This document shows, one piece after another, positions 7,933-15,713 of a stretch of DNA of 34,137 bases. Both the position numbers and the translations under genes were made by a program. The stretch comes from Olsenella profusa F0195 (GTDB taxonomy: Bacteria; Actinomycetota; Coriobacteriia; Coriobacteriales; Atopobiaceae): NCBI RefSeq assembly GCF_000468755.1, contig NZ_AWEZ01000059.1, forward strand, positions 1 to 34,137, given 5' to 3'. Below the pieces are notes generated by a model. The model had not been told where the DNA came from and searched no databases. It was given only the letters and a program-made list of their open reading frames with translations. The stretch's first letter is position 1. Every line of letters starts with the position of its first letter.

Positions 7933-8053
7933 TTTGAGTCATTCGCAAATTTTTGCCGGTCAGTGGAGCCTTGCGGCAGTTATTTCAGAGACAACAACCC
8001 GTATACCTGCTCGTATCCGAAAACGGAGTCGTATGCATTTGCATACGACTCCG
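7933..8053. repeat. Family B palindromic repeat element, copy B1
   Basis: The left unit GAGTCATTCGCAAATT begins at 7936, a central GTATACCTGC lies at 8001-8010, and the right end (8024-8053) is a perfect palindrome with 14-bp arms CGGAGTCGTATGCA and TGCATACGACTCCG around TT. Read on the minus strand, the palindrome follows the aldolase stop by about 40 bp and is trailed by TTTTC, so it might also serve as a terminator. The element lies between two convergent genes. Confidence 0.8.
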
Positions 8054-8092
8054 ACAGACGCAGACGAAGCCAGCGACGCCCACCGAGGTCGC

Positions 8093-8755
8093 CTACGCAA
8101 ACGTGTCGCGCCCGAAGGCTGCGCTCCATGCCGCGTTGAACTCGTCCACGGCGACCTTGGTGCCCGGGTGGTCGAGCATGGCATACAGCACGTCAGGTGG
8201 CACCGTGACGGCGCCCACGCCCGCACGGATCAGCTCGTGCACCTGGCTGCCGTTCTTGAACGATGCGGCACAGACCTTGGCGGGCAGCTGATTGAGTTCG
8301 AGCATCTCCTGCAGCTCGCGCACCGCCTGGATGCCATCGCCGTAGTCGCACATGCGGTTCACGTAGGGCGCCAGGTAGTCCGCACCGTTCATGGCCGCAA
8401 AGAACGCCTGGTCAGCGGAATAGATGGCCGTTGCCAGCACGCCGAGTCCCTCACGCTTGAGCTGCTTGATGGCACGCAGGCCGTCATGCGTCACGGGAAC
8501 CTTCGCGTACACGTTCGTGCGCAGCGCGCAGATCTGACGCCCCTCGGCAAGGATGCCCTCGTAGTTGGTGGAGACGGTCTGCACGAAGAGCTTCTGCTCG
8601 GGGGCGAGGACCTCGTCCATCTCAGCACACACCTGCTCGGGGGTCTTGCCCGACCGCGTGATGATGGTGGGGTTGGTGGTCACACCCGAAATCGTGAGCA
8701 TCTCCGAGAGCTCATGCACGGCCTGCGCATCCGCGGTGTCAAGAATCAGTTCCAT
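8093..8755 (-). CDS. fsa: Fructose-6-phosphate aldolase (transaldolase-like FSA/TalC)
   Basis: A 220-residue short transaldolase-family enzyme, the exact size of E. coli FsaA/FsaB. It shows LDTADAQAVHEL, GVTTNPTII, and the Schiff-base lysine at residue 85 in NVYAKVPVTHDGL, the same position as in E. coli FSA. Family members cleave fructose 6-phosphate or 1-deoxy-fructose 6-phosphate to glyceraldehyde 3-phosphate and dihydroxyacetone or hydroxyacetone. It diverges from the glycyl radical activase and sits beside the glycyl radical enzyme, as fsaB does with pflDC in E. coli. That context points to anhydroglycolysis rather than central metabolism. ATG 8755 follows GGAAGGGA. Its -10 box is TATAGT at 8794-8799. 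Confidence 0.9.
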   Translation of the reverse strand: MELILDTADAQAVHELSEMLTISGVTTNPTIITRSGKTPEQVCAEMDEVLAPEQKLFVQTVSTNYEGILAEGRQICALRTNVYAKVPVTHDGLRAIKQLKREGLGVLATAIYSADQAFFAAMNGADYLAPYVNRMCDYGDGIQAVRELQEMLELNQLPAKVCAASFKNGSQVHELIRAGVGAVTVPPDVLYAMLDHPGTKVAVDEFNAAWSAAFGRDTFA

Positions 8756-8793
8756 GGGAGGTCCCTTCCTCTGTGATCGTTCCGTCTATGCGC

Positions 8794-8850
8794 ACTATAC
8801 CGCTTTGCCATTACTTTGTACGAAAATATTTTTTATTTCATTCGTAAGTT
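8794..8850. promoter_or_regulatory. Divergent promoters and candidate DeoR operator between aldolase and activase
   Basis: Minus strand: TATAGT (8794-8799) for the aldolase. Plus strand: TTGCCA (8805-8810), a 16-nt spacer, then TATTTT (8827-8832) for the activase. TACGAA (8819-8824) and TTCGTA (8841-8846) form an inverted repeat across the AT-rich centre. The word TTCGTAAGTT (8841-8850) recurs exactly at the glycyl radical enzyme promoter, so one regulator, most likely the local DeoR protein, probably binds both sites. Confidence 0.55.
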
Positions 8851-8907
8851 CTGTACCCCAGAGAGCGAAGCGAGTCGTATCATGGCAACGGAAACGAGGA
8901 GGCGTCC

Positions 8908-9852
8908 ATGGCACACGACGGCACCGACATCACGGCAACCGTGCTCGACATCCAGAAGTTCAGCGTCAACGACGGACCGGGCATTCGCACCACCGTGTTC
9001 CTCAAGGGCTGTCCCCTCCTGTGCCCCTGGTGCTCGAACCCCGAGAGCCAGGCGCGCGAGCCCCAGATGGAGTGGAACGCAACGGCCTGCACGGGCTGCG
9101 GGCACTGCCTGGGGCTCCTCGCGCCCCATGGTGCCCGGGCCTCGGTGCGGGACGGCAAGCGCCACGTGGACGTGGCAAGCGTGGACGCGACGAGTGCCCT
9201 CGCGGCCCAAGCCGTGCGCGAGTGTCCCGCCGGCGCCCTTTCCGTCTCGGGCGAGAGGCGCTCGCTCGAGGACGTCCTCGCAGTCTGTCTGCAGGACGTC
9301 CCCTTCTACGCGGAGTCGGGTGGCGGCGTCACCTTCTCCGGTGGAGAGGCGCTCCTGTGGCCCGGCTTCGTCTGCGCCCTGGCCGACCGCCTCCATGAGC
9401 GCGGCATCTCCACCTGCATCGAGACCACCTCGTATGCCAGCTGGGACACCTTCCGGCGCGTCACCAAGCGCATGGACCTCCTGCTGTGCGACCTCAAGCA
9501 CTGGGACGACGCACGCCACCAGGAGGTGGTCGGCGCACCGCTCGCGCCCATCGTGCGCAACATCGCCCGGGCCATTGGGCGTGGTGCGGACGTCCTTGTG
9601 CGCATCCCCGTCATCCCCGGCTTCAACTTCGATCCTACAGACCCCACCACGAGCGCCGAAGGCTTCTCGGGGCGCCTGCACGAGGTGGGGGCCACGCGCG
9701 TGCAGCTGCTCCCCTACCACAACCTCGGTGTGGGCAAGTACGCCCTCCTGGAGCGCGACTACGCGCTATCCGATGCGCCAGCCCTGCATCCGGAGGACCT
9801 TGCGGGCCTCATCGCAGCCTTTGCGGACCACGGCATCGAGGCGTTCACATAG
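8908..9852 (+). CDS. Glycyl radical enzyme activating enzyme (radical SAM, PflC-like)
   Basis: This 314-residue radical SAM enzyme carries CxxxCxxC at Cys35, Cys39 and Cys42 (GCPLLCPWCSNPES), preceded by FSVNDGPGIRTTVFLKG, both typical of glycyl radical activases. It uses S-adenosylmethionine to place the radical on the glycine of the partner enzyme encoded at 10807. Related activases carry an inserted ferredoxin domain with two Fe-S clusters. Here the insert has CTGCGHC (Cys61, 64, 67) but the fourth cysteine and most of the second set are missing, leaving only the Cys of ECPAGAL, so one cluster is the likely maximum. ATG 8908 follows GAGGAGG. It ends 8 bp from the convergent deoR gene. Confidence 0.92.
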   Translation: MAHDGTDITATVLDIQKFSVNDGPGIRTTVFLKGCPLLCPWCSNPESQAREPQMEWNATACTGCGHCLGLLAPHGARASVRDGKRHVDVASVDATSALAAQAVRECPAGALSVSGERRSLEDVLAVCLQDVPFYAESGGGVTFSGGEALLWPGFVCALADRLHERGISTCIETTSYASWDTFRRVTKRMDLLLCDLKHWDDARHQEVVGAPLAPIVRNIARAIGRGADVLVRIPVIPGFNFDPTDPTTSAEGFSGRLHEVGATRVQLLPYHNLGVGKYALLERDYALSDAPALHPEDLAGLIAAFADHGIEAFT

Positions 9853-9860
9853 GCTCTCGC

Positions 9861-10619
9861 CTACGCACCCTCACCCGCACACAGCAGCCCGATGCCCCGT
9901 GCCGCCAGCTGCGCGCGCACGCTGTCATCGATGCCCATGTCCGTGATCACATGCACGGGACGGCCGGACAGATCAAGCGAGACCACGCCCCGCTGCGAGA
10001 ACTTCTCCGACTCCGTCACCACGTAGACGTTCGCGGCGCGCTCGGCCATGTCGTGCACGGCCTGGGCGCGCAGGGCATCGGCGTTGGTGAAGCCGGAGCT
10101 CGCACTGTAGCCGTCCGTCCCCACGAAGAGCTTGTCCACCGAGAGCGACGCGACGGAGGCGCGCACGAGGGGTCCCACCGTCACCTGGGCGTCCATCTGG
10201 TAGTTGCCCGCCAGCAGGATCACGCTGGCATGGGGGAGGTCGCGCACGTAGGCGGCGATGAAGGCGCTGTTGGTGATCACCGTCACGTCGCAGCGGCACT
10301 CGAGGAGCGCCCGCGCCGTGAGGGCACAGCAGCTGCCGCTCTCGACCATGACCGTCTCGCCATCGCTCACCAGCTCGGCCGCACGGCGTGCGATGGAGAC
10401 CTTCTGCGCGTAGTGGTAGGCAAGGCGTCCGGCCACGTCGTTCGTGCTGCCCAGTTCCGCGAAGCCATGCTCGCGCCGCACGAGGCGGCGCCCGGCCAGG
10501 CCATCGAGGTCCTTGCGCATCGTCACCTGCGAGACGCCCAGCTCCTCGGCAAGCGTGGCGACGTCCATCCGCCCCCGCTCGCTCAGGGCGGAAAGAATCT
10601 GCGTATCCCTACGACCCAT
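9861..10619 (-). CDS. DeoR-family transcriptional regulator
   Basis: This 252-residue protein has an N-terminal DeoR winged helix (residues 4-55: RRDTQILSALSERGRMDVATLAEELGVSQ, with VTMRKDLDGL as recognition helix) and a C-terminal sugar-phosphate-sensing domain with VMVESGSCCALTARAL and KLFVGTDGYSASSG. DeoR proteins usually repress neighbouring sugar catabolic genes until a phosphorylated intermediate binds. It lies between the activase (convergent) and the glycyl radical enzyme (divergent), with matching TTCGTAAGTT words at both catabolic promoters. A sugar phosphate of this pathway is therefore the likely inducer. ATG 10619 follows GAGGAG. Confidence 0.9.
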   Translation of the reverse strand: MGRRDTQILSALSERGRMDVATLAEELGVSQVTMRKDLDGLAGRRLVRREHGFAELGSTNDVAGRLAYHYAQKVSIARRAAELVSDGETVMVESGSCCALTARALLECRCDVTVITNSAFIAAYVRDLPHASVILLAGNYQMDAQVTVGPLVRASVASLSVDKLFVGTDGYSASSGFTNADALRAQAVHDMAERAANVYVVTESEKFSQRGVVSLDLSGRPVHVITDMGIDDSVRAQLAARGIGLLCAGEGA

Positions 10620-10726
10620 GCGATCTCCTCACACACAGACCCTCTGTCTGCACAGGGGAAATCATAGCGACTCTCGTTCGCAACCATGCAGATATCGTGA
10701 CAATCGCTGTGGGGCGTCCCTTTCCC

Positions 10727-10800
10727 TTGACGTGCGGGCTTCCCACTTCTATAGTGCAATTATTACGTTCGTAAGTTTTATAACTTACTTTTGAAAGGGA
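10727..10800 (+). promoter_or_regulatory. Glycyl radical enzyme promoter with palindromic operator
   Basis: TTGACG (10727-10732), a 17-nt spacer and TATAGT (10750-10755) form a strong sigma70-type promoter. Downstream, 10771-10788 is the perfect palindrome GTAAGTTTTATAACTTAC, overlapped on its left by TTCGTAAGTT, which also occurs at the aldolase/activase promoter. The site covers the early transcribed region, so a bound repressor would block transcription. GAAAGGGA (10793-10800) is the ribosome site of the ATG at 10807. Confidence 0.65.
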
Positions 10801-10806
10801 TGTCCC

Positions 10807-13221
10807 ATGGAGAACGTCGCGCACTTTGGGAGCCTCACCCCGCGCATGAGCGCGTTCCGCGAGGAGGTCCTGAACGAGAGGCCCTACATCGACGCCGAGC
10901 GTGCCCTGCTCTGCACCCAGGCCTACCAGGGGAACAGCGCACAGCCTCCCGTGCTCAAGCGGGCACGCATGCTCGAGCGGATCCTCGCCGACATGACCAT
11001 CTACATCGAGGACCAGACGCTCATCGCCGGAAACCAGGCCACCAAGAACCGCAACGCGCCGATCTTCCCCGAGTACACCATGGGATTCGTCATCGACGAG
11101 CTCGACGCCTTCGAGCTGCGTGACGGCGACGTGTTCCACGTCACGGACGAGACAAAGGAGCAGCTGCGCTCCATAGCCCCGTTCTGGCGGGGCAACACCC
11201 TGCGCGAGAGGGGCGAGGCGCTCCTGCCCGACGAGGTGTCCGTCTTCATGGAGACGGGCGTGTTCGGCATGGAGGGCAAGCTCAACGCTGGTGACGCCCA
11301 CCTGGCCATCAACCACGAGCGGCTCCTGCGCGAGGGTCTCAGGGGCTATGCCGAGCGCGCCCGCGCGGCCCAGGCCGCCCTCGACCTCACCGATCCCAAC
11401 GCCATCGACAAGAACGTGTTCTACCGCGCCGTGCTCATCGTGTGCGAGGCCGTCCGCGCGTTCGCCCGGCGCTACGCCACGCTCGCCCGCAAGCAGGCCG
11501 CAGCGTGCGACGATCCCGCCCGCGCGAGGGAGCTCGAGCTCATGGCCCAGGTGTGCGAGCGCTCCCCCTGGGAGCCGGCCGCCTCCTTCCGCGAGGCCAT
11601 CCAGACCGTGTGGTTCATGCAGGTGATCCTGCAGATCGAGTCCAACGGCCACTCGCTCTCCTTCGGCCGCTTCGACCAGTACCTCTACCCCTACTACCGG
11701 GCCGACCTCGACAGCGGCAAGCTCACGCGCGAGGAGGCGCTGGAGCTCCTCACCAACCTCTGGATCAAGACCCTCACCGTGAACAAGGTGCGCAGCCAGG
11801 CCCACACCAACGGCTCGGCCGGCATGCCCATGTACCAGAACGTGACCATCGGCGGCCAGACCACGGATGGTCGCGACGCCGTGAACGACCTCTCCTTCCT
11901 CGTGCTGCAGTCCGTGGCCCAGACCCGCCTCACCCAGCCCAACCTCACCGTGCGCTACCACAGGAACCTCGATAGGCACTTCTACGACGAGTGCATCGAG
12001 GTCATGCGTCTGGGCTTTGGCATGCCCGCCCTCAACGACGACGAGGTCATCATCCCCTCGTTCGTCGCGTGGGGCGTGGCACCCGAGGATGCCTACGACT
12101 ACTCCACCATCGGCTGCGTGGAGTGCGCCGTGCCGGGCAAGTGGGGCTACCGCTGCACCGGCATGAGCTACCTCAACTTCCCGCGCATCCTGCTCGTGGC
12201 GATGAACGGTGGCGTGGACCTCACGACCGGTCGGCGCTTCGCCGGCGACTTCGGCCACTTCGTGGACATGAGCAGCTACGACGAGCTGTTCTCTGCCTGG
12301 GACGGGACGATTCGTGAGATGGCCCGCTCCTCCGTGATCGTGGAGAACGCCATCGACAAGGCCTCCGAGCGCGAGGTGCCCGACGTGCTCTGCTCCGCCC
12401 TCGTGGATGACTGCATCGCCCGCGGCAAGACGATCAAGGAGGGAGGCGCGCACTACGACTTCATCAGCGGCCTGCAGGTGGGCATCGCCAACATGGCCGA
12501 CAGCCTGGCCGCCATCAAGAGGCTCGTGTTCGACGAGGGGAGACTCACGCCTCGGCAGCTGTGGGACGCCATCCTGGACGACTTCTCCTCCCCCGAGGGC
12601 CAACGCGTGCAGCGGATGCTCGTGGACGACGCCCCCAAGTACGGCAACGACGACGACTTCGTGGACCAACTGGTCGTCGATGCCTACGAGCCCTACCTCG
12701 ACGAGATCGAGAGGTATCCCAACACGCGCCATGGCCGCGGGCCCATCGGCGGCATCCGCTACGGCGGCACGAGCTCCATCTCGGCCAACGTGGGCCAGGG
12801 CATGGGCACCATGGCCACGCCGGACGGTCGCCGCGCGCACGAGCCCTTGGCCGAGGGCTGTAGCCCCGCGCACGGCTGCGACCGCCAGGGACCCACGGCC
12901 GTCTTCAAGTCGGTCGCCAAGCTGCCCACCGAGAAGATCACTGGCGGCGTGCTGCTCAACCAGAAGATGACCCCGCAGATGCTTTCCACGAGCGAGAACC
13001 GGCAGAAGCTCGAGCTGCTCATCTCCACGTTCTTCAACCGCCTGCACGGCTACCACGTGCAGTACAACATCGTTGACAGAGCGACGCTCATCGATGCGCA
13101 GCGGCATCCCGAGGCGCACAAGAACCTCATCGTGCGCGTGGCCGGCTACTCCGCCTTCTTCAACACGCTCTCGCGGGCGACGCAGAACGACATCATCGGC
13201 CGCACGGAGCAGACGCTGTAG
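10807..13221 (+). CDS. PflD/YbiW-type glycyl radical enzyme, probable anhydrohexitol-6-phosphate lyase
   Basis: This 804-residue enzyme belongs to the pyruvate formate-lyase 2/glycerol dehydratase group. The active-site thiyl Cys437 and the base Glu439 lie in STIGCVECAVPGKWGYR, and the radical Gly780 in VRVAGYSAFFNTL. It lacks the adjacent Cys-Cys pair of true pyruvate formate-lyase, so the CxE pattern predicts C-O bond cleavage. As I recall it, E. coli YbiW and PflD open 1,5-anhydroglucitol 6-phosphate and 1,5-anhydromannitol 6-phosphate to 1-deoxy-fructose 6-phosphate, which FSA then splits. The FSA gene and activase here fit that scheme. Length is closer to YbiW (810) than PflD (765). Glycerol or propanediol dehydratase and sulfolyase activities are less likely alternatives. 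Confidence 0.85.
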   Translation: MENVAHFGSLTPRMSAFREEVLNERPYIDAERALLCTQAYQGNSAQPPVLKRARMLERILADMTIYIEDQTLIAGNQATKNRNAPIFPEYTMGFVIDELDAFELRDGDVFHVTDETKEQLRSIAPFWRGNTLRERGEALLPDEVSVFMETGVFGMEGKLNAGDAHLAINHERLLREGLRGYAERARAAQAALDLTDPNAIDKNVFYRAVLIVCEAVRAFARRYATLARKQAAACDDPARARELELMAQVCERSPWEPAASFREAIQTVWFMQVILQIESNGHSLSFGRFDQYLYPYYRADLDSGKLTREEALELLTNLWIKTLTVNKVRSQAHTNGSAGMPMYQNVTIGGQTTDGRDAVNDLSFLVLQSVAQTRLTQPNLTVRYHRNLDRHFYDECIEVMRLGFGMPALNDDEVIIPSFVAWGVAPEDAYDYSTIGCVECAVPGKWGYRCTGMSYLNFPRILLVAMNGGVDLTTGRRFAGDFGHFVDMSSYDELFSAWDGTIREMARSSVIVENAIDKASEREVPDVLCSALVDDCIARGKTIKEGGAHYDFISGLQVGIANMADSLAAIKRLVFDEGRLTPRQLWDAILDDFSSPEGQRVQRMLVDDAPKYGNDDDFVDQLVVDAYEPYLDEIERYPNTRHGRGPIGGIRYGGTSSISANVGQGMGTMATPDGRRAHEPLAEGCSPAHGCDRQGPTAVFKSVAKLPTEKITGGVLLNQKMTPQMLSTSENRQKLELLISTFFNRLHGYHVQYNIVDRATLIDAQRHPEAHKNLIVRVAGYSAFFNTLSRATQNDIIGRTEQTL

Positions 13222-13250
13222 CAGTTGTCCCCGTCCCCCACCTCGCCTCG

Positions 13251-13424
13251 TTTGAGTCGTATGCAATTTGCCAGGACATCAGGTTGAGTCGTTCGCAAAT
13301 TCATGGGGTACTGCAGGTATTGCGACAGAGTCAACGACTTATGTACCTGCATCTTCACAAATTCGGGGTCGTGTGCGTTTGCATACGACCCCGAATGTCC
13401 CCTACGAAAGATGCGTACGACTCC
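13251..13424. repeat. Family B palindromic repeat element, copy B2
   Basis: Left units TTTGAGTCGTATGCAATT (13251) and GTTGAGTCGTTCGCAAATT (13283) are followed by TGCAGGTA (13312-13319) facing TACCTGCA (13344-13351), then a 16-bp near-perfect inverted repeat (13361-13376 against 13381-13396, one mismatch). A further right-hand unit, ATGCGTACGACTCC, ends at 13424. It lies between the convergent glycyl radical enzyme and nitroreductase genes. Confidence 0.8.
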
Positions 13425-13447
13425 TCAGGGACGGCACCCACAAGGCC

Positions 13448-13972
13448 CTACTCTGCCCAGAGGATGCGACCGTCGTTGCGTGGCTTGGCAGGCGTCGGCC
13501 TGTCCGTGTAGCCCAGGGCGAGATGCCCGATGCCCTCGTATGCGCCGCTCACGCCCAGGTCGGCAAGTACCTGCCTGAACTCGGGCTGCTCGAACTCCTC
13601 CCGGGCGCGGTGAATCCAGCAGCTGCCCAGGCCCAGCGACTCCGCCGCCAGCATCATGGTCCCCAGCACGAGTGAGCCGTCGTACACATGGGTGGGCACG
13701 TCCTTGGAGGCAAGCACCACGAGCACGACGGGCGCGCCATAGAAGGGATCCGTGCCCTCCGTGCCGCCCATGATCCTGCGGTTGGCATCGGACAGGCGGT
13801 CACGCAGTGCCCGGTCGGTGACGGCGACGATGATGGGCGACTGCCGCCCCATACCGCTGGCCGCCCACGTGCCGGCCTCCATGACCTGCTCGATGAGCTC
13901 CTTGGGCACGGCGTCGGGCTTGTAGCTGCGCGTGCTGCGACGCTCCTCGATCGCCTTGATGACCTCGTTCAT
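13448..13972 (-). CDS. Nitroreductase family protein
   Basis: A 174-residue flavoprotein of the nitroreductase fold. AIEERRSTRSYKPDAVP at the start is the FMN-phosphate-binding RRSxRxY motif, followed by AGTWAASGMGRQSPIIV and, near the end, LGLGSCWIHRAREEF and EGIGHLALGYTDRPTPAKPR. Family members reduce nitro-compounds, quinones or other electrophiles with NAD(P)H, and the physiological substrate is unknown. It is a short, single-domain member. ATG 13972 follows GAGGGAGG. The gene is transcribed alone and ends at a family B element. Confidence 0.9.
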   Translation of the reverse strand: MNEVIKAIEERRSTRSYKPDAVPKELIEQVMEAGTWAASGMGRQSPIIVAVTDRALRDRLSDANRRIMGGTEGTDPFYGAPVVLVVLASKDVPTHVYDGSLVLGTMMLAAESLGLGSCWIHRAREEFEQPEFRQVLADLGVSGAYEGIGHLALGYTDRPTPAKPRNDGRILWAE

Positions 13973-14054
13973 GTGACGCCTCCCTCATCGCACATATCCC
14001 CGCAGGAGGGATATACCCGAGGAGCGATCCAGCAGACAGCATGATACGGGAAGG

Positions 14055-15377
14055 CTACAGATCGTGCACACGCAACCATCGCTGCGCGAGCGTCTCGCGA
14101 CTGGACACCAGCTCATCGAGGGGGTCGAGGTACCGCTCCTCGTCTGTGTCCAGCTCCTGATGGGCGAGCCTGAGCAGCAGGTCGGCCCACGCGCCCACAG
14201 GACGGCCGTACACGCGCGCACCATAACCACCCTCCTCATCCAGGATGAGCGCATCCTTGGCCGCCGTCACGTCCCACGCGCTCACGAAGCCGCCCTCGGA
14301 ACCCGCCTGCGACAGCTCGCCCTCGAGCACCGACAGGGATGCCTCGCCGTAGAAGAGCCCCTTGACGAGCGCCGCATAGGCAAAGGCATACGGTGCGGGC
14401 ACGGCGTCTGCCTGTCGGATCTCGAGGTACGTCTTCACGCGCACGTCCGGCCACTCCATGGACAGGGCGTGCTCGACCTCGGCGCGCGTCATCTCGCGGT
14501 CGCGGTACACCGCGGCAAAGGTCTGCGCACCCACGTAACGCCAGCCCCCCGGGGACGACTCGTCCGGCACCAGGATGGCAGGCACGCCAAGCACCCAGTC
14601 GGCGTAGCGTTCGAACGAGAAGCCCTGGCCCAGCGAGCCGGGAACCACCCCACAGCGGGCGGGATCCACGTCCTGCCAGATGCGCGTGCGCACCAGGTTG
14701 TAGCGACGTGGCCTGCCCTCATGGATGGGCGCGTTGTCCAGCATGAGCGCCATGACGGGGCCGATGGCATTGGCAATGCGCAGCTTGCGCGCGGCATCGC
14801 GCTCGTCGGAGAAGTCGATGGAGATCTGCAGGGACGCGCTGCCGCGCATCATCTGCGGGCCATAGCTGCCGATGGCCCGCAGATAGCGATCCATGCAGGC
14901 GTAGCGGAACTTGGGGCTGAGCGGCAGCTCGGCAGTGGGGGCCGTGGGATTGTAGCCCAGCTCTGGAAGGGAGAGCCCCAGCTCGTCCACGATGGGATCG
15001 ACCCATGAGCGCCAGCGTCGGTACTCACCTGCGAGCTCAGTGACGCTACCATGGGGGCCGGCACTTACCTCGGTCTGCAGGGAGGGCTCGGTGGTGACCG
15101 TCTCGCCGGGGCACGCAAGTCCCACGAGCCTGTCACCCTCGAGAAGGGGGGCGTCATAGTGCGGTCGCAACCGACGCAGCAGCTCGGCCACCCCATGCGG
15201 CCCTTCGTACTCCGCCGGTGCGGAACTGCCGTCGGGCAGCGCACGCAGAACCACGTGCTCCAGCTCGAAGCCGAGCATGCCATGTGCCCCGTCCTTGGGC
15301 CCTTTCGAGCCACTGCGCAGGTAGTCGGCAATCAGCTTACGATTGCGCTGATAATAGTCATCGTCCACCAAAGACAC
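14055..15377 (-). CDS. gshA: Glutamate-cysteine ligase family protein
   Basis: This 440-residue protein matches the GCS2-type glutamate-cysteine ligases: GMLGFELEHVVL near the N-terminus (the ATP/metal-binding GxExE-like start), SASLQISIDFSDERDAARKLR, and LDNAPIHEGRPRRYNLVRTRIW in the central glutamine-synthetase-like fold. The enzyme joins glutamate and cysteine to gamma-glutamylcysteine. The chosen start is the GTG at 15377, eight bases after GGGGGAGG; earlier in-frame starts run into a family B repeat. No glutathione synthetase is visible nearby, so the product may be used as gamma-glutamylcysteine. A glutathione-peroxidase-like gene occurs 10 kb away. Confidence 0.83.
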   Translation of the reverse strand: MSLVDDDYYQRNRKLIADYLRSGSKGPKDGAHGMLGFELEHVVLRALPDGSSAPAEYEGPHGVAELLRRLRPHYDAPLLEGDRLVGLACPGETVTTEPSLQTEVSAGPHGSVTELAGEYRRWRSWVDPIVDELGLSLPELGYNPTAPTAELPLSPKFRYACMDRYLRAIGSYGPQMMRGSASLQISIDFSDERDAARKLRIANAIGPVMALMLDNAPIHEGRPRRYNLVRTRIWQDVDPARCGVVPGSLGQGFSFERYADWVLGVPAILVPDESSPGGWRYVGAQTFAAVYRDREMTRAEVEHALSMEWPDVRVKTYLEIRQADAVPAPYAFAYAALVKGLFYGEASLSVLEGELSQAGSEGGFVSAWDVTAAKDALILDEEGGYGARVYGRPVGAWADLLLRLAHQELDTDEERYLDPLDELVSSRETLAQRWLRVHDL

Positions 15378-15713
15378 GCAGAGCACCTCCCCCTCGCCGA
15401 CTGCCCCTATCCTAGGGGACGCCCCACGACCAGACCGCACGACGGCTATGCTTTTACCCAATACCTTGCAGCCTCCACACGCGAACGCCCAGGCATGGGG
15501 AGGTGAGTCGTATGCAACCTCCCGGCCGGTCCCTCGGGGTCGTTCGCATTTCCCTGTCCGCTCGCACCAGATGTCACAAACACAGCAATCGGTGTACCTG
15601 CCCCGATACAGTACGGCACCCGCATGCAATTGCATACGACTCCCACAGGGACGGGCGAGAAGTGCGAACGACTCGACGAGCAACCCGACGAACGGCTCGA
15701 GGAAGGCACCGGG
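15378..15713. other. Intergenic gap filled largely by a family B element
   Basis: This 336-bp gap lies between the DUF2791 ATPase stop and the glutamate-cysteine ligase start, both on the minus strand. It contains the B3 repeat (15502-15675) and, at 15378-15500, the probable ligase promoter region. I see no gene in it. The open frame continuing upstream of the ligase start is judged accidental. Confidence 0.6.
15502..15675. repeat. Family B palindromic repeat element, copy B3
   Basis: Left units GTGAGTCGTATGCAACC (15503) and GGGGTCGTTCGCATTT (15536) face right units TTGCATACGACTCCC (from 15630) and GTGCGAACGACTCG (to 15675). The centre carries GTGTACCTGCC at 15592-15602. The two left units differ from each other in the same way as the two right units (GTATGC against GTTCGC), and their order is mirrored. 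It follows the stop of the DUF2791 ATPase gene. Confidence 0.8.

Noticed and set aside
10807-13221. Calling the glycyl radical enzyme a pyruvate formate-lyase
   Set aside because: True PflB has two adjacent catalytic cysteines. Here the motif is GCVECAVPGK with a CxE pattern, and the neighbours are FSA and a DeoR regulator.
10609-13266. 885-codon minus-strand frame opposite the glycyl radical enzyme
   Set aside because: The plus strand has the active-site Cys and radical Gly motifs. The antisense frame shows no domain and spans the promoter of the enzyme.
15378-15683. N-terminal extension of the glutamate-cysteine ligase to 15683
   Set aside because: The extension is encoded by a family B repeat and shows no similarity to the enzyme family. 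The GTG at 15377 has GGGGGAGG before it.
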